Positions 54,558 to 63,637 of a stretch of 64,000 nt of DNA are shown here, one piece after another. The first letter of the stretch is position 1. Each line of letters begins with the position of its first letter. The position numbers and the translations under genes are program-made. This DNA comes from Streptomyces aureus (GTDB lineage: Bacteria > Actinomycetota > Actinomycetes > Streptomycetales > Streptomycetaceae), in assembly GCF_000725495.1 (NCBI RefSeq), contig NZ_JNZD01000002.1, positions 1 through 64,000 of the forward strand, given 5' to 3'. A model generated the notes under the pieces. That model was not told the DNA's origin. It made no database searches and worked only from the letters and a program-made list of their open reading frames with translations.

Positions 54558-55781
54558 ATGGCGGGCCGGGGCGACGACGGGGCGGCGGGTGCGGGGACGC
54601 CGTCCGATGCCCTGGCGGACGCCACCGAAGCGATCGGCACGACCCTCGACGAGACGACGACCTGCGAGGAACTCGCCGACTTCGCGTGCCGGCACTTCTG
54701 CGAGGGCGCGGCGGTGGACCTGCTGCCCCCGGACGAGTCGGCGGGCCGCCGCTCCCCGGACCCCTCGTTCGCGCGCCTGGCCACGGCCGGCCGCACCGCG
54801 CTGCTCATCCCGCCCGACGGCCCGCGCCCCCTGTCCGCCCGGGCAATCGGCGAGGGCCGCGCGATCGCCGTCCCGATCGGCCTGTCCGCCCGGACGCCCC
54901 GGCAGGTCATGGCGGTGCCACTGCTCGCCCGGGACATCCGCTACGGGGTGCTGCTCGCCGTCCGGCAGGGGGCGCCGTTCACCGGCACCGACCAGTGGGT
55001 CGCGCAGCACGCGGCCAGGCTCGCGGCCGTGCACCTCGGCCACGCCCGGCGGCACGCGTCCCTGCGCGGCACCGTCCTGGACCTCCAGCGGGCGCTGCTC
55101 GCCGCACCGGGGCGGCCGCATCCGAACCTCGACCTCGCCACCCGCTATCTCCCGGCGGGCGGCGGCGCCCTGGTGGGCGGGGACTGGTTCGAGACCGTCC
55201 GGCTGCACTTCGGGCGGACCCTGCTGGTCGTGGGCGACGTGATGGGCCACGGTCTGGACGCCGCGGTGGACATGACCGCGTACCGCTCGATGCTGCGCTA
55301 CGTCGCCTCCACGGACCTCCCGCCCCACCGCGTGCTGCGCCGGCTGGACACGGCGGTCGCCGAGGACGGCACCCGGCGACCGGCCACCTGTCTGCTCGTC
55401 CGGGTCGACCCGGCGCGCGGCACCGCCGTGATCGCGGGCGCGGGGCATCTGCCCCCGATGGTGTTCGCGGGCGACGGGTCCGGCGAACTGCTGCCGCTGC
55501 CGGTGGGACCGCCGCTGGGTACGGGGGTGGGCGGCTACCAGCAGGTGGTCCGCCGGCTCTCCTGCGACGACACCCTGGTCATGTTCACCGACGGTCTCGT
55601 CGAGCGGCGCGGCGAGGACATCGACACCTCGCTGGCCCGGCTGGCCGCGCTGCGCCTGCCGCCGGGCGCCGCGGTGGACGAGCTGCTCGACGAGGTGCTC
55701 GCCGCGCTGGACGCCCGGCACGCGGAGGACGACGTGGCGGTGCTGGCGGCACGGATCCGCCCGCGCGAGCACCCGGCCTGA
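54558..55781 (+). CDS. GAF-SpoIIE PP2C phosphatase
   Basis: 407-aa phosphatase with an N-terminal GAF-like domain (about 20-170) and a C-terminal PPM/SpoIIE domain (about 180-405). Aspartates are in GGDWFETV, GDVMGHG, MFTDGLVE and AEDDVAVL. ATG 54558 is chosen because GGTGGAGGTG precedes it closely; an in-frame ATG 20 codons upstream is weaker. It is shorter than the 881-aa relative at 13498. It probably acts in a partner-switching pathway on an anti-anti-sigma factor. Confidence 0.88.
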   Translation: MAGRGDDGAAGAGTPSDALADATEAIGTTLDETTTCEELADFACRHFCEGAAVDLLPPDESAGRRSPDPSFARLATAGRTALLIPPDGPRPLSARAIGEGRAIAVPIGLSARTPRQVMAVPLLARDIRYGVLLAVRQGAPFTGTDQWVAQHAARLAAVHLGHARRHASLRGTVLDLQRALLAAPGRPHPNLDLATRYLPAGGGALVGGDWFETVRLHFGRTLLVVGDVMGHGLDAAVDMTAYRSMLRYVASTDLPPHRVLRRLDTAVAEDGTRRPATCLLVRVDPARGTAVIAGAGHLPPMVFAGDGSGELLPLPVGPPLGTGVGGYQQVVRRLSCDDTLVMFTDGLVERRGEDIDTSLARLAALRLPPGAAVDELLDEVLAALDARHAEDDVAVLAARIRPREHPA

Positions 55782-55863
55782 GGCAGACGCCCGGCACCCG
55801 GCCTGGGCGCGGGGCGCTCACAGGGACGCGGCCGGGGCAGGTGCCGCCAGGCGGCTTCGGGGG

Positions 55864-56346
55864 CTACTCCCCCGCGTACGCCTTCTCCAGGGCCGGCAGG
55901 TCGAGCTTGGACATCTGGAGCATCGCCCGGGTCGTGCGGGCCGCCTTCTCGGGGTCCGGGTCGTCGATCAGGTCGATGAGCCGGGAGGGGACGACCTGCC
56001 ACGACAGTCCGAACCGGTCCTTGATCCAGCCGCAGGGGCCCGCCTCGCCGCCGTCCTCCTGGAACCGGTTCCAGTAGTGGTCCACCTCGCCCTGGTCGGC
56101 ACAGAGGATCTGGAACGAGATCGCCTCGTCGAAGGTGAACTGCGGGCCTCCGTTGAGCGCGACGAACTTCTGCCCGTTGGCCACGAACTCCACGACCAGC
56201 ACCGAACCGGCGGGGCCGGGGCCGGCCTCGGTGGTGCGGCCCGTCCGGACGATCCGGGAGTTCTTGAAGATCGAGACGTAGTAGTGGGCGGCCTCCTCGG
56301 CTTGGCCGTCGAACCAGAGACAGGTGGTGAAACCGTCGGCGGTCAT
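55864..56346 (-). CDS. PhnB-like VOC protein
   Basis: 160-aa protein of the PhnB / 3-demethylubiquinone-9 3-methyltransferase-like VOC family (the name is historical and methyltransferase activity is not implied). TCLWFDGQAEEAAHYYVSIF starts the domain, and FVALNGGPQFTFDEAISF, EGGEAGPC-like DGGEAGPCGWIKDRFGLSWQ and a C-terminal AMLQMSKLD motif are typical. ATG 56346 follows CGAGGAGGTACCC. Function unknown. Confidence 0.9.
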   Translation of the reverse strand: MTADGFTTCLWFDGQAEEAAHYYVSIFKNSRIVRTGRTTEAGPGPAGSVLVVEFVANGQKFVALNGGPQFTFDEAISFQILCADQGEVDHYWNRFQEDGGEAGPCGWIKDRFGLSWQVVPSRLIDLIDDPDPEKAARTTRAMLQMSKLDLPALEKAYAGE

Positions 56347-56489
56347 GGGTACCTCCTCGGTCGGGAAAGCATCGTCACTCCTGTCGACCGATCCTGGTCC
56401 GAAAACTCATCGGCCGCGCGCGCACGGCCACCCACGCGACCCGGAAAACCGTTCCCGGACGCCCCGCACGCGGGGATAGCATCCGCCGG

Positions 56490-57731
56490 ATGATCTCCCC
56501 CGACTCCCCCGGCATTCGTCCCTTCCGCGTCGCCTTCCCGCAGAGCGACCTGGACGATCTGCACCGGCGCCTCGACTCCGTCCGCTGGCCCGACGAACTG
56601 CCCGGCGTGGGCTGGGCCTACGGGGTGCCGAAGGACTACCTCCAGGAGCTCGTGCACCACTGGCGGCACGCCTACGACTGGCGCGCGGCCGAGGAACGCC
56701 TCAACGCGTGGCCCCAGTTCACCACCGAGATCGACGGCGCCCGGCTGCACTTCGCGCACATCCGCTCGCCGGAGCCGGGGGCGACGCCCCTGATCATGAC
56801 GCACGGCTGGCCCGGGTCGATCGTCGAATTCACCGACGTCGTCGGGCCGTTGACCGATCCGCGGGCGCACGGCGGCGATCCCGCCGACGCCTTCCACCTG
56901 GTCGTGCCGAGCATCCCGGGCTTCGGGCTCTCGGGCCCGACCCGGGACACCGGCTGGGAGTTCACCCGGGTGGCCGCCGCCTTCGCCGAGCTGATGGAGC
57001 GCCTCGGTTACCGGCGCTACGGCGCCCAGGGCGGGGACTGGGGCGGCGCCGTGTCGCGCGAGCTCGGACGGGCGTACCCCGACCGGGTGACCGGGGTCCA
57101 CCTCAACCTGCTGCCGGGTTCGTCCGCGGCCACCGAACCGACCGCCGTGGAACTGGCCGCGCTCACGCCGTACGAGCGCGAGCGCACCCTCGACTCCTGG
57201 CGGCGGGGCCGGGACTGGAACCGCGAGGAGGCCGGGTACGCCGCCCTCCAGTCGACCCGGCCGCAGACGCTCGCGTACGCCCTCACCGACTCGCCGGTGG
57301 GTCAACTCGCTTGGATCGTAGAGAAGTTCAGGGCGTGGACGGACTCGAACGACCGGCCTGAAGAGGCGGTCGACCGGGATCTGCTGCTGACCAACGTGAT
57401 GCTGTACTGGCTGACCGGCACGGCCGGTTCGTCCGCGCGGATCTACTACGAGCGGGCCCACGCGGACTACTGGGGCGCGCCGCCGGAGCCGTCGGCCACG
57501 CCGACCGCGCTCGCCGTGTTCCCCGAGGAGAACTTCGTCGCGCTGCGCCATGTCGCCGAACGCACCGACAACATCGTCCGCTGGACGGAGTTCGACCGGG
57601 GCGGGCACTTCGCGGCGATGGAGGAGCCGGATCTGCTGACCGGGGACGTCCGGGCGTTCTTCCGCCGGCTCCGCACGGACGCTTCGGGCGCCATGGACAC
57701 CCCGGACGCCCCGGACTCGTTCGACGCCTGA
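56490..57731 (+). CDS. Epoxide hydrolase (alpha/beta hydrolase)
   Basis: 413-aa epoxide hydrolase with the EHN N-terminal domain (PFRVAFPQSDLDDLHRRLDS) and an alpha/beta-hydrolase core. Oxyanion HGWPGS, nucleophile Asp in GGDWGGAVS and catalytic His in RGGHFAAMEEPD are visible. It opens epoxides to diols. TAGCAT at 56477-56482 is 7 nt before the ATG and no ribosome site is seen, so a leaderless mRNA is likely. Substrate unknown. Confidence 0.92.
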   Translation: MISPDSPGIRPFRVAFPQSDLDDLHRRLDSVRWPDELPGVGWAYGVPKDYLQELVHHWRHAYDWRAAEERLNAWPQFTTEIDGARLHFAHIRSPEPGATPLIMTHGWPGSIVEFTDVVGPLTDPRAHGGDPADAFHLVVPSIPGFGLSGPTRDTGWEFTRVAAAFAELMERLGYRRYGAQGGDWGGAVSRELGRAYPDRVTGVHLNLLPGSSAATEPTAVELAALTPYERERTLDSWRRGRDWNREEAGYAALQSTRPQTLAYALTDSPVGQLAWIVEKFRAWTDSNDRPEEAVDRDLLLTNVMLYWLTGTAGSSARIYYERAHADYWGAPPEPSATPTALAVFPEENFVALRHVAERTDNIVRWTEFDRGGHFAAMEEPDLLTGDVRAFFRRLRTDASGAMDTPDAPDSFDA

Positions 57732-57754
57732 GGGGCGCCGCACACGCGGTGCGG

Positions 57755-57788
57755 CTCTGCCGAGGGCGAATCTGCCACGGGCCGAGAA
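57755..57788. promoter_or_regulatory. Candidate PopR boxes upstream of clpP3
   Basis: CTCTGCC-GAG-GGCGAAT (57755-57771) and ATCTGCC-ACG-GGCCGAG (57770-57786) partly match the TTCTGCC-N3-GGCAGAA palindrome I recall for PopR. They lie 76-109 bp before clpP3. Left halves match well and right halves poorly. Confidence 0.4.
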
Positions 57789-57863
57789 ATCCCCTCCGGC
57801 GCCCGCCGCGCCCCGAGAGTGGAGTCAGCGGCGACCTCCGCCGTGTCACGACCAGGAGGAACC

Positions 57864-58517
57864 ATGGCTCCCCTCATCACCGGCCGGCATCCGGCCCGCA
57901 CGGCGTGGGCCGAGGAGGGCGACACCGCCCCGACCCGCTACGACGACCATCTCGCCGCGCAGCTGCTCGTCCAGCGGATCGTCTTCCTCGGGACCCAGGT
58001 CGACGAGGTGTCCGCGAACCGCGTGTGCGCCCAGCTGCTCCTGCTGTCCGCCGAGGACCCGCGCACCGACATCAGCCTGTACATCAACAGCCCGGGCGGT
58101 TCGGTGACGGCCGGGCTCGCCATCTACGACACCATGCGGCTGATCCCCAACGACGTCTCGACGCTCGCGATGGGATTCGCCGCCAGCATGGGCCAGTTCC
58201 TGCTCAGCGTGGGAACGCCCGGCAAGCGTTTCGCCCTGCCCAACGCGCGGATCATGATGCACCAGCCGTCCGCGGGCATCGGGGGCACCACGGCCGACAT
58301 CGAGATCCAGGCGCAGAACCACGAGTTCACCAAGCGGGCCATCGAACGGATCACCGCGGAGCACACCGGCCAGAGCGAGGAGACGATCTCCAGGGACGGT
58401 GACCGCGACCGCTGGTTCACGGCGGAGCAGGCCAGGGAGTACGGCATGGTGGACCGGGTGGTGGAGTCGCTCGACGACGTCCGTCCGGCCTCCTCGCGGC
58501 GACGGGCGGGACTCTGA
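57864..58517 (+). CDS. clpP3: ATP-dependent Clp protease proteolytic subunit ClpP3
   Basis: 217-aa ClpP peptidase. The catalytic serine is in GFAASMGQ, the histidine in IMMHQPSAG and the aspartate in DGDRDRWF. It begins with ATG 57864 after AGGAGGAACC, and is followed by clpP4 with a 1-nt gap between stop and start. In streptomycetes clpP3-clpP4 form a backup protease controlled by PopR when ClpP1-ClpP2 fail. The convergent popR gene lies just downstream of clpP4, agreeing with this. Confidence 0.93.
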   Translation: MAPLITGRHPARTAWAEEGDTAPTRYDDHLAAQLLVQRIVFLGTQVDEVSANRVCAQLLLLSAEDPRTDISLYINSPGGSVTAGLAIYDTMRLIPNDVSTLAMGFAASMGQFLLSVGTPGKRFALPNARIMMHQPSAGIGGTTADIEIQAQNHEFTKRAIERITAEHTGQSEETISRDGDRDRWFTAEQAREYGMVDRVVESLDDVRPASSRRRAGL

Positions 58518-58518
58518 C

Positions 58519-59121
58519 ATGGGTACGTACACGATTCCGAACGTCGTGGAGCGGACCCCGCAGGGCGAGCGGTCCTACGACGTCTTCAGCCGGCTGCTGT
58601 CCGAGCGGATCATCTTCCTCGGGACGGAGATCGACGACGGGGTCGCCAACGTCGTGATCGCGCAGCTCCTCCATCTGGAGTCGTCGAGCCCGGAGAGCGA
58701 GATCGCGATCTACATCAACTCGCCCGGGGGATCGTTCACTTCGCTGATGGCCATCTACGACACGATGACCTTCGTCCAGGCGCCGATCTCGACGTTCTGC
58801 GTCGGGCAGGCCGCCTCGACCGCGGCGGTGCTGCTGGCCGGGGGCGATCCCGGACGGCGTTTCGTCCTGGAGCACGCGCGCGTGCTGCTCGGCCAGCCGG
58901 CCAGCGGCGGCCGTCAGGGCACGGTGTCGGACCTCAGTCTCCAGGCCAAGGAGATGCTGCGGATCCGCTCGCAGGTCGAGGAGGTGCTGGCCCGGCACAC
59001 CCGCCACGACGTCGCCACGCTGCGGGCGGACATGGACCGCGACAAGATCTTCACCGCCCGGGAGGCGGTGGAGTACGGGCTCGCCGACGAGATCCTCAGC
59101 CGCCGGCTCGCCGTGGTCTGA
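58519..59121 (+). CDS. clpP4: ClpP4 subunit (catalytic His replaced)
   Basis: 200-aa ClpP homologue. The serine motif GQAASTAAV and aspartate region DMDRDKIF are present, but the usual M-H-Q-P is [11 protein letters not shown], with glycine in the catalytic histidine position. By comparison ClpP3 next to it keeps MHQP. The subunit may therefore need ClpP3 for activity. ATG 58519 is immediately after the clpP3 stop, so the two are co-translated. Confidence 0.92.
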   Translation: MGTYTIPNVVERTPQGERSYDVFSRLLSERIIFLGTEIDDGVANVVIAQLLHLESSSPESEIAIYINSPGGSFTSLMAIYDTMTFVQAPISTFCVGQAASTAAVLLAGGDPGRRFVLEHARVLLGQPASGGRQGTVSDLSLQAKEMLRIRSQVEEVLARHTRHDVATLRADMDRDKIFTAREAVEYGLADEILSRRLAVV

Positions 59122-59148
59122 CCACGGCGGGCCGGGACCGGACCGGCG

Positions 59149-59625
59149 TCAGGCGGCCAGGCACATGCCGTCGCGGCGCGCGGCCGAGGACCGCGCCGGG
59201 GCGGTGCGGCTCCGGGGGGACACGGCCCGGGTGTGCCGGGTCAGTTCCCCCTGGGCCAGCGACAGCAGGTCGGTCAGACCGAGCCCCAGGGCCCGCGCGG
59301 CCGCCGCGAGGACCTCGGAGGAGGCCTCCTTGCGGCCGCGCTCGACCTCGGAGAGGTAGGGCATCGAGATCCGGGCCGCGTCGGCCACGTCCTTGAGCGT
59401 GCGTTCCTGGGCCAGCCGTTCGCGCCGCAGGACGTCGCCCACCAGGTCGCGCCACAACGGCTCCTTGGCGGCGGGCGCCGGCGCCTCGGGTCCCCTGCGC
59501 GGGACGAGGACCGGTGGCCGTGGAGCACCGGCCGGGGCTACGGCCGCCGGCGGTGTCCGGGAGGTCTCCGGGGCCGTGGGGCGCAGGGGGATGACACGGG
59601 CTTCGTCGGTCACGTGGTCGCTCAC
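59149..59625 (-). CDS. popR: PopR regulator of clpP3-clpP4
   Basis: 158-aa HTH regulator of the PopR/ClgR type. The HTH (RTLKDVADAARISMPYLSEV) is at about residues 75-100, after an Ala/Pro-rich N-terminus. The protein ends in LAA. In S. lividans PopR, two terminal alanines are needed for its degradation by ClpP1-ClpP2 (family knowledge), and the same tail is seen here. It is convergent with clpP4, and activates clpP3-clpP4 when proteolysis is low. Start GTG 59625, or a second GTG at 59613. Confidence 0.9.
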   Translation of the reverse strand: MSDHVTDEARVIPLRPTAPETSRTPPAAVAPAGAPRPPVLVPRRGPEAPAPAAKEPLWRDLVGDVLRRERLAQERTLKDVADAARISMPYLSEVERGRKEASSEVLAAAARALGLGLTDLLSLAQGELTRHTRAVSPRSRTAPARSSAARRDGMCLAA

Positions 59626-59783
59626 CCCTCCAGCCTAGGAGCGCCGGGCCGCGTGGGAAGGGACCGGCGTTGCGCTCTCGGTGAAGTCGCTCCGGGAACG
59701 CCCGGCCCGCGAGCGCCCGGCTCGAAGAAATCGAGCAAGGAGCGGACCGCGCCGGACCGTTCGTCCGGCGCGGTGACGGCTCC

Positions 59784-61094
59784 TCACTGGGCCGGTGACG
59801 CCGGGGACACCGGAGAGGCCGGGGACACGCCCTCGGAGGAGGCGGACCCGGACGCCGGCGGTGCCTCCGAGGCGGACGACGGCGGCTCGCTGGAGGGAGG
59901 CTCCACCGAGGACGGCGCGGAGGAGGACGGTTCGGAGGAGGACGACGACGGGGACGAACTCTCGGACGACGGCGAGGTCGCCGTCGAGGGGCACGGGCTC
60001 CCGGAGGCCGGTGTCGAGCCGTCCGGCGAGGTGCAGGGCGAGGCCGAGACGCTGGCCGAGGGCGAGGGGTTCACCGGCGGATGCGTCTTCTTGTCGTGCT
60101 TGCCCTCGTCGCCCCGCTCGCGGGCGATCCACTCCTTGGTCTGGGGGTCGTAGAGGACGAACACGTTGATGACCGTCGTCGACGGTGCCACGACCACGAC
60201 GTCCCGCGACCGATAGCCGGCCCACGAGTCGCCCGTCGCCTTCGGCGTGCCCTGCTGCGCGACCGGCGGCAGCAAGGGGTTGCCGCAGGCGCAGCGCACC
60301 CGGGGCACCCCGCGGGAGTCCACGAGGACGGCGGTGCCGGTCTGGAGGACCGCCTGGTAGCTGGTGGGGGCGCCGTTGCTGTAGCCGTGGTTGGTCACAC
60401 GGGTGTCCATGCGCAGCTGTACAGGGGTGAGGGAGCGCAGATACGCCGGGACCGCGTCCGGCTTGATGCCCTCGACCGAGGCGAAGGCCTTGTTCTTCGC
60501 CGGGTCCGCCCCGAGCGCGGTGATCTGCTTCTCCACGTCGCAGCTGGACACGTTCTTGGTGCCGCCGTAGAGGCCGGGCGCGTTGCCGCTCACGGCGACG
60601 GTCGCGTTGGCGGGTGCCGAGGTGGCCGGGGTCGCCGGGGTCTCCGGTGCGGAGGACGTGTCCTGGGCGGTCGACTCGGTGAACGGGTCGGGGCCCGTCT
60701 TGTCCGCCGACTGGAGGAAGACCTCGCTGCCGGTGTTCTTGGCCCCGCCGCCGTTGTTGGTGAAGACGAGTCCGAGGATCACGGCGGCCGCGACGACTCC
60801 GGTGATCAGTGCGACGCGCGGCGCCGACCGCCACCAGGGCCGGTCGGGTCCGCCGCCCGCCCGGCCCGGTCCGCCCTCTCCGCCGCCGGGCCCCGCGGGG
60901 CCGCCGCCGGAACCGCCGCCCGGGCCTCCGCCGCCGGTGCCGCCGCCTCCCCCGCCGCCCGCTCCGGACTCACCGCTGGGCGGCCCGGCGGGCGGGAGGT
61001 TCACGGGCTGGGTCGGGCTCGGCTGCTGCGGGCCCGACAGCGGGCCCGAGGGCGGCCCGGTGGGACGGCCGGAGGACGGCGGTTCGACGCTCAC
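59784..61094 (-). CDS. DUF6777-like membrane-anchored protein
   Basis: 436-aa protein with a cytoplasmic Pro/Gly-rich N-terminus (about 1-85), a single membrane helix (VALITGVVAAAVILGLVF, about 92-110) and an extracytoplasmic domain (about 165-345). The domain includes PGLYGGTKNVSSCDVEKQI, LTPVQLRMDTRVTNHGY and VPRVRCACGNPLLPP. A Ser/Pro-rich tail closes it. The domain matches my memory of the Streptomyces DUF6777 family, function unknown. Four cysteines (including CACGN) could form a disulphide or bind metal. GTG 61094 follows GGAGGAAGAG. Confidence 0.8.
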   Translation of the reverse strand: MSVEPPSSGRPTGPPSGPLSGPQQPSPTQPVNLPPAGPPSGESGAGGGGGGGTGGGGPGGGSGGGPAGPGGGEGGPGRAGGGPDRPWWRSAPRVALITGVVAAAVILGLVFTNNGGGAKNTGSEVFLQSADKTGPDPFTESTAQDTSSAPETPATPATSAPANATVAVSGNAPGLYGGTKNVSSCDVEKQITALGADPAKNKAFASVEGIKPDAVPAYLRSLTPVQLRMDTRVTNHGYSNGAPTSYQAVLQTGTAVLVDSRGVPRVRCACGNPLLPPVAQQGTPKATGDSWAGYRSRDVVVVAPSTTVINVFVLYDPQTKEWIARERGDEGKHDKKTHPPVNPSPSASVSASPCTSPDGSTPASGSPCPSTATSPSSESSSPSSSSSEPSSSAPSSVEPPSSEPPSSASEAPPASGSASSEGVSPASPVSPASPAQ

Positions 61095-61292
61095 GAGCTC
61101 TTCCTCCCGGTGGCGGGATGCCGCGGCCACGATGCGCTGCGATACCTCTGCGCTTTGTGCCGCTTTCTTCCACGACGCCCCATTGTGTGCCCCGGTCCGC
61201 CGGTACCCGCAAGCCGACGGCCGCCGCCCGCGGGCCGACGCGGTCGGCCCTCCCGAGGGGCGGACGGTGTCGGTGCTGCTTAGCGTGGCAGC

Positions 61293-62588
61293 GTGAGTCC
61301 CCCGACACCGTCCGCCCACCCGGCCCCCAGCAGCGGCGCGCGTCCTGCCGCCCGTCACGGCTGGCTCCAGGCCCTCGTGGCCGTGCTGGCCGGCCTGGTC
61401 CTGATGGGGGTGGTCGCCGCGCTCGGCCTGTGGGCGGCCGGAGCCACGGACCTGCCCGACAACGCCTATCCGCGGGTGGTCGCGGCCACCCTCGTCACGG
61501 CGGTCGGCGGCACCGTCGAGTTCACCGGCGACGCGGGGGCCATCGCCGAGACGAAGGCGGGTCTGACGGTCGTCCCGCTGTCGGTGACCCTGACCGGAGC
61601 GCTGGTGCTGGGCGCGGGATTCCTGCGGCCGCTGCGGCATCGCGCCGTCGCGGGGGCGACGGAGCTGGCCGGCTGGGCCGGGCGGCTGGCCGTCCTGTGG
61701 CTGCTCGTCCTGATCGGGCTCGCGCTGGCGGCCCGCCAGAACTTCACCGTCGACCTCGGCAACGGCACGATCGGCGCCATCGGCGACCTGTTCGGCGCAA
61801 CGCCCCAGGTCGGTTTCAAGGCCGCCATGGCCCCGACCCTGGTGTTCGGGGTGCTGTGGCTCGCGGGCGTGTTCGTGATCGCGCTGCTGGTCTCGCGGGG
61901 CGCGCCGCTTCCCGCACGGCTGCTGCGCTTCCAGGAGTCGGTGCGGCCGGCCGCGTACGCCATGGTGGCGCTGCTGCTCACCTGCGTCGGCATCGGCGTG
62001 GTCGTCGGACTGGTGGTGGCGGCGACCCGGGGACACCCGGCCGAGACCTTCGCCGTGATGCTCCTCGGTCTGCCCAACGTCGTCTGGCTCGCGTTCACGA
62101 TCGGGCTCGGCGCCACCTGGAACGGTCGCGTGGACGGCCCCTTCGGGCTGCCGATGCCGCACGTCCTCGACGAGGTGCTGCGCACCCCGGACGTGTCCGC
62201 GCTCAACCTCGGCTCGCTGGCCGACTACGACGGCCGTGTCTGGTGGCTGGTGGCCGTCGACGCCGTCCTGGTCCTCGGGGCGGCCTTCCTGATGGCGGCC
62301 CGCTCGCCGGCCCGGGTACGGGCCTGGCAGCACGCCCTCCACATGGCCCTCGCGCTGGCGCTGACGGTGCTGATGATCTGCCTGCTCGGCCGGATCTCGG
62401 CGAACTACGGTCTGTCGATCCTCGGCCTCGGTGACATCGGCGGCGGTCTGAAGGGCGAGCTGTTCATGAAGCCCCAGGTGTGGGGCGCGCTCGGCCTCGC
62501 CGTGCTGTGGGGGCTGGTCGCCGGATTCCTGGGCGCGCTCCTGGCCAGGGGCGCGCGGCGCAGGGGGGAGATCGGCCCGGGCGGCTGA
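61293..62588 (+). CDS. Streptophobe family membrane protein
   Basis: 431-aa protein with about ten hydrophobic segments. Motifs GGTVEFTG, FRLTPRLLGFQES-like ARLLRFQESVRPAAYAM and LGLPNVVWLAFTIGLGATWNG match the streptophobe family, found only in streptomycetes and relatives, function unknown. It starts with GTG 61293; TAGCGT (61281-61286) is 6 nt upstream, consistent with a leaderless transcript. It is divergent from the DUF6777 gene and convergent with the kinase gene. Confidence 0.87.
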   Translation: MSPPTPSAHPAPSSGARPAARHGWLQALVAVLAGLVLMGVVAALGLWAAGATDLPDNAYPRVVAATLVTAVGGTVEFTGDAGAIAETKAGLTVVPLSVTLTGALVLGAGFLRPLRHRAVAGATELAGWAGRLAVLWLLVLIGLALAARQNFTVDLGNGTIGAIGDLFGATPQVGFKAAMAPTLVFGVLWLAGVFVIALLVSRGAPLPARLLRFQESVRPAAYAMVALLLTCVGIGVVVGLVVAATRGHPAETFAVMLLGLPNVVWLAFTIGLGATWNGRVDGPFGLPMPHVLDEVLRTPDVSALNLGSLADYDGRVWWLVAVDAVLVLGAAFLMAARSPARVRAWQHALHMALALALTVLMICLLGRISANYGLSILGLGDIGGGLKGELFMKPQVWGALGLAVLWGLVAGFLGALLARGARRRGEIGPGG

Positions 62589-62604
62589 GCCCGGCGTGGT
62601 CGTC

Positions 62605-63603
62605 TCAGCTCCGGAAGACCGGCCTGGCCCAGACGGGCGGCTCCGGCACCGGACCCGGTCCGCCGGGCACCGCCTCGGCCCGGCTGTCGGAGCCGGTTCC
62701 GGACCCGGTCACCACACCGCGCGCGGCGATCCGCAGCGCGCTGACGAAGGCCAGGCACGAGTCGTACCGGTCGTCCGGGCTCTTGGACAGCGCCTTCGCG
62801 AGGACGGCGTCGACCGCCTCCGGGATGTCGGGGCGCACGGAGGTCAGCGCCGGCGGCTGGTCGTACTGGTGGGCCCACAGCAGTGCCATGTCGTCCTCGC
62901 GCTGGAACGGCGGCCGGCCGGCCATCGCCTCGTAGACGACACAGGCCAGGCTGTAGACGTCGCAGCGGCCGTCGGTCGGCTTTCCGGAGATCTGCTCCGG
63001 CGCCACGTAGTCGAGGGTGCCGACGAACTGCCCGACACTGGTGAACCCGGTCAGCGACAGGGACTTCTTGGTCAGTCCGAAGTCCGTGAGGTACACGTGC
63101 TCGGGATGGTCGCTGTCGGTGCCCTGGGCCACCAGGATGTTGCCGGGTTTCACGTCCCGGTGCACCAGTCCGTGGTCGTGCGCGGCGTCGAGCGCGGAGG
63201 CGACCTGGATGCCGATCCGGGCGGCAACCGTGACCGGCAGCGGTCCCTCGCGGTCCAGGAGGTGGCGCAGGTCGCGCCCGGCGACGTAGCGCATGGCGAT
63301 GTAGAGGACGCCGTCCGTCTCGCCCGCCTCGAAGACGGGCACGATGTGCGGGTGGTCGATGGCCGCGGCCACCCGTGACTCGTGGGTGAAGCGTCCGCGG
63401 AAGGTGTCGTTGCGGGCGAGTTCCGGTGCGAGGAGCTTGAGGGCGACCGTGCGGTCCAGGCGCAGGTCCTTGGCCTGGTAGACGACGGCCATGCCGCCGC
63501 GGCCGATCTCGCGCTCGATGCGGTATCCGGCGATCTGCCGTCCGATCAGCTCGGAGGGCCGTCCCGAGAACGGGCTGTTGTCCGCCCCGGACCTCTCGTC
63601 CAT
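62605..63603 (-). CDS. Serine/threonine protein kinase (cytosolic, short)
   Basis: 332-aa Hanks-type kinase. The glycine loop is GRGGMAVVYQAK, catalytic lysine VALKLL, catalytic loop HRDVKPGNI and TDFGLTKK, with APEQISG in the activation segment. It ends shortly after the kinase core in a Pro/Gly-rich tail without a transmembrane or PASTA region, so it is predicted cytosolic. It follows a partial gene by 35 bp on the same strand and may share its transcript. Targets unknown. Confidence 0.92.
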   Translation of the reverse strand: MDERSGADNSPFSGRPSELIGRQIAGYRIEREIGRGGMAVVYQAKDLRLDRTVALKLLAPELARNDTFRGRFTHESRVAAAIDHPHIVPVFEAGETDGVLYIAMRYVAGRDLRHLLDREGPLPVTVAARIGIQVASALDAAHDHGLVHRDVKPGNILVAQGTDSDHPEHVYLTDFGLTKKSLSLTGFTSVGQFVGTLDYVAPEQISGKPTDGRCDVYSLACVVYEAMAGRPPFQREDDMALLWAHQYDQPPALTSVRPDIPEAVDAVLAKALSKSPDDRYDSCLAFVSALRIAARGVVTGSGTGSDSRAEAVPGGPGPVPEPPVWARPVFRS

Positions 63604-63637
63604 CAGCGGTCACCCCGCCCTTGGCCGGTGCCCGGCA

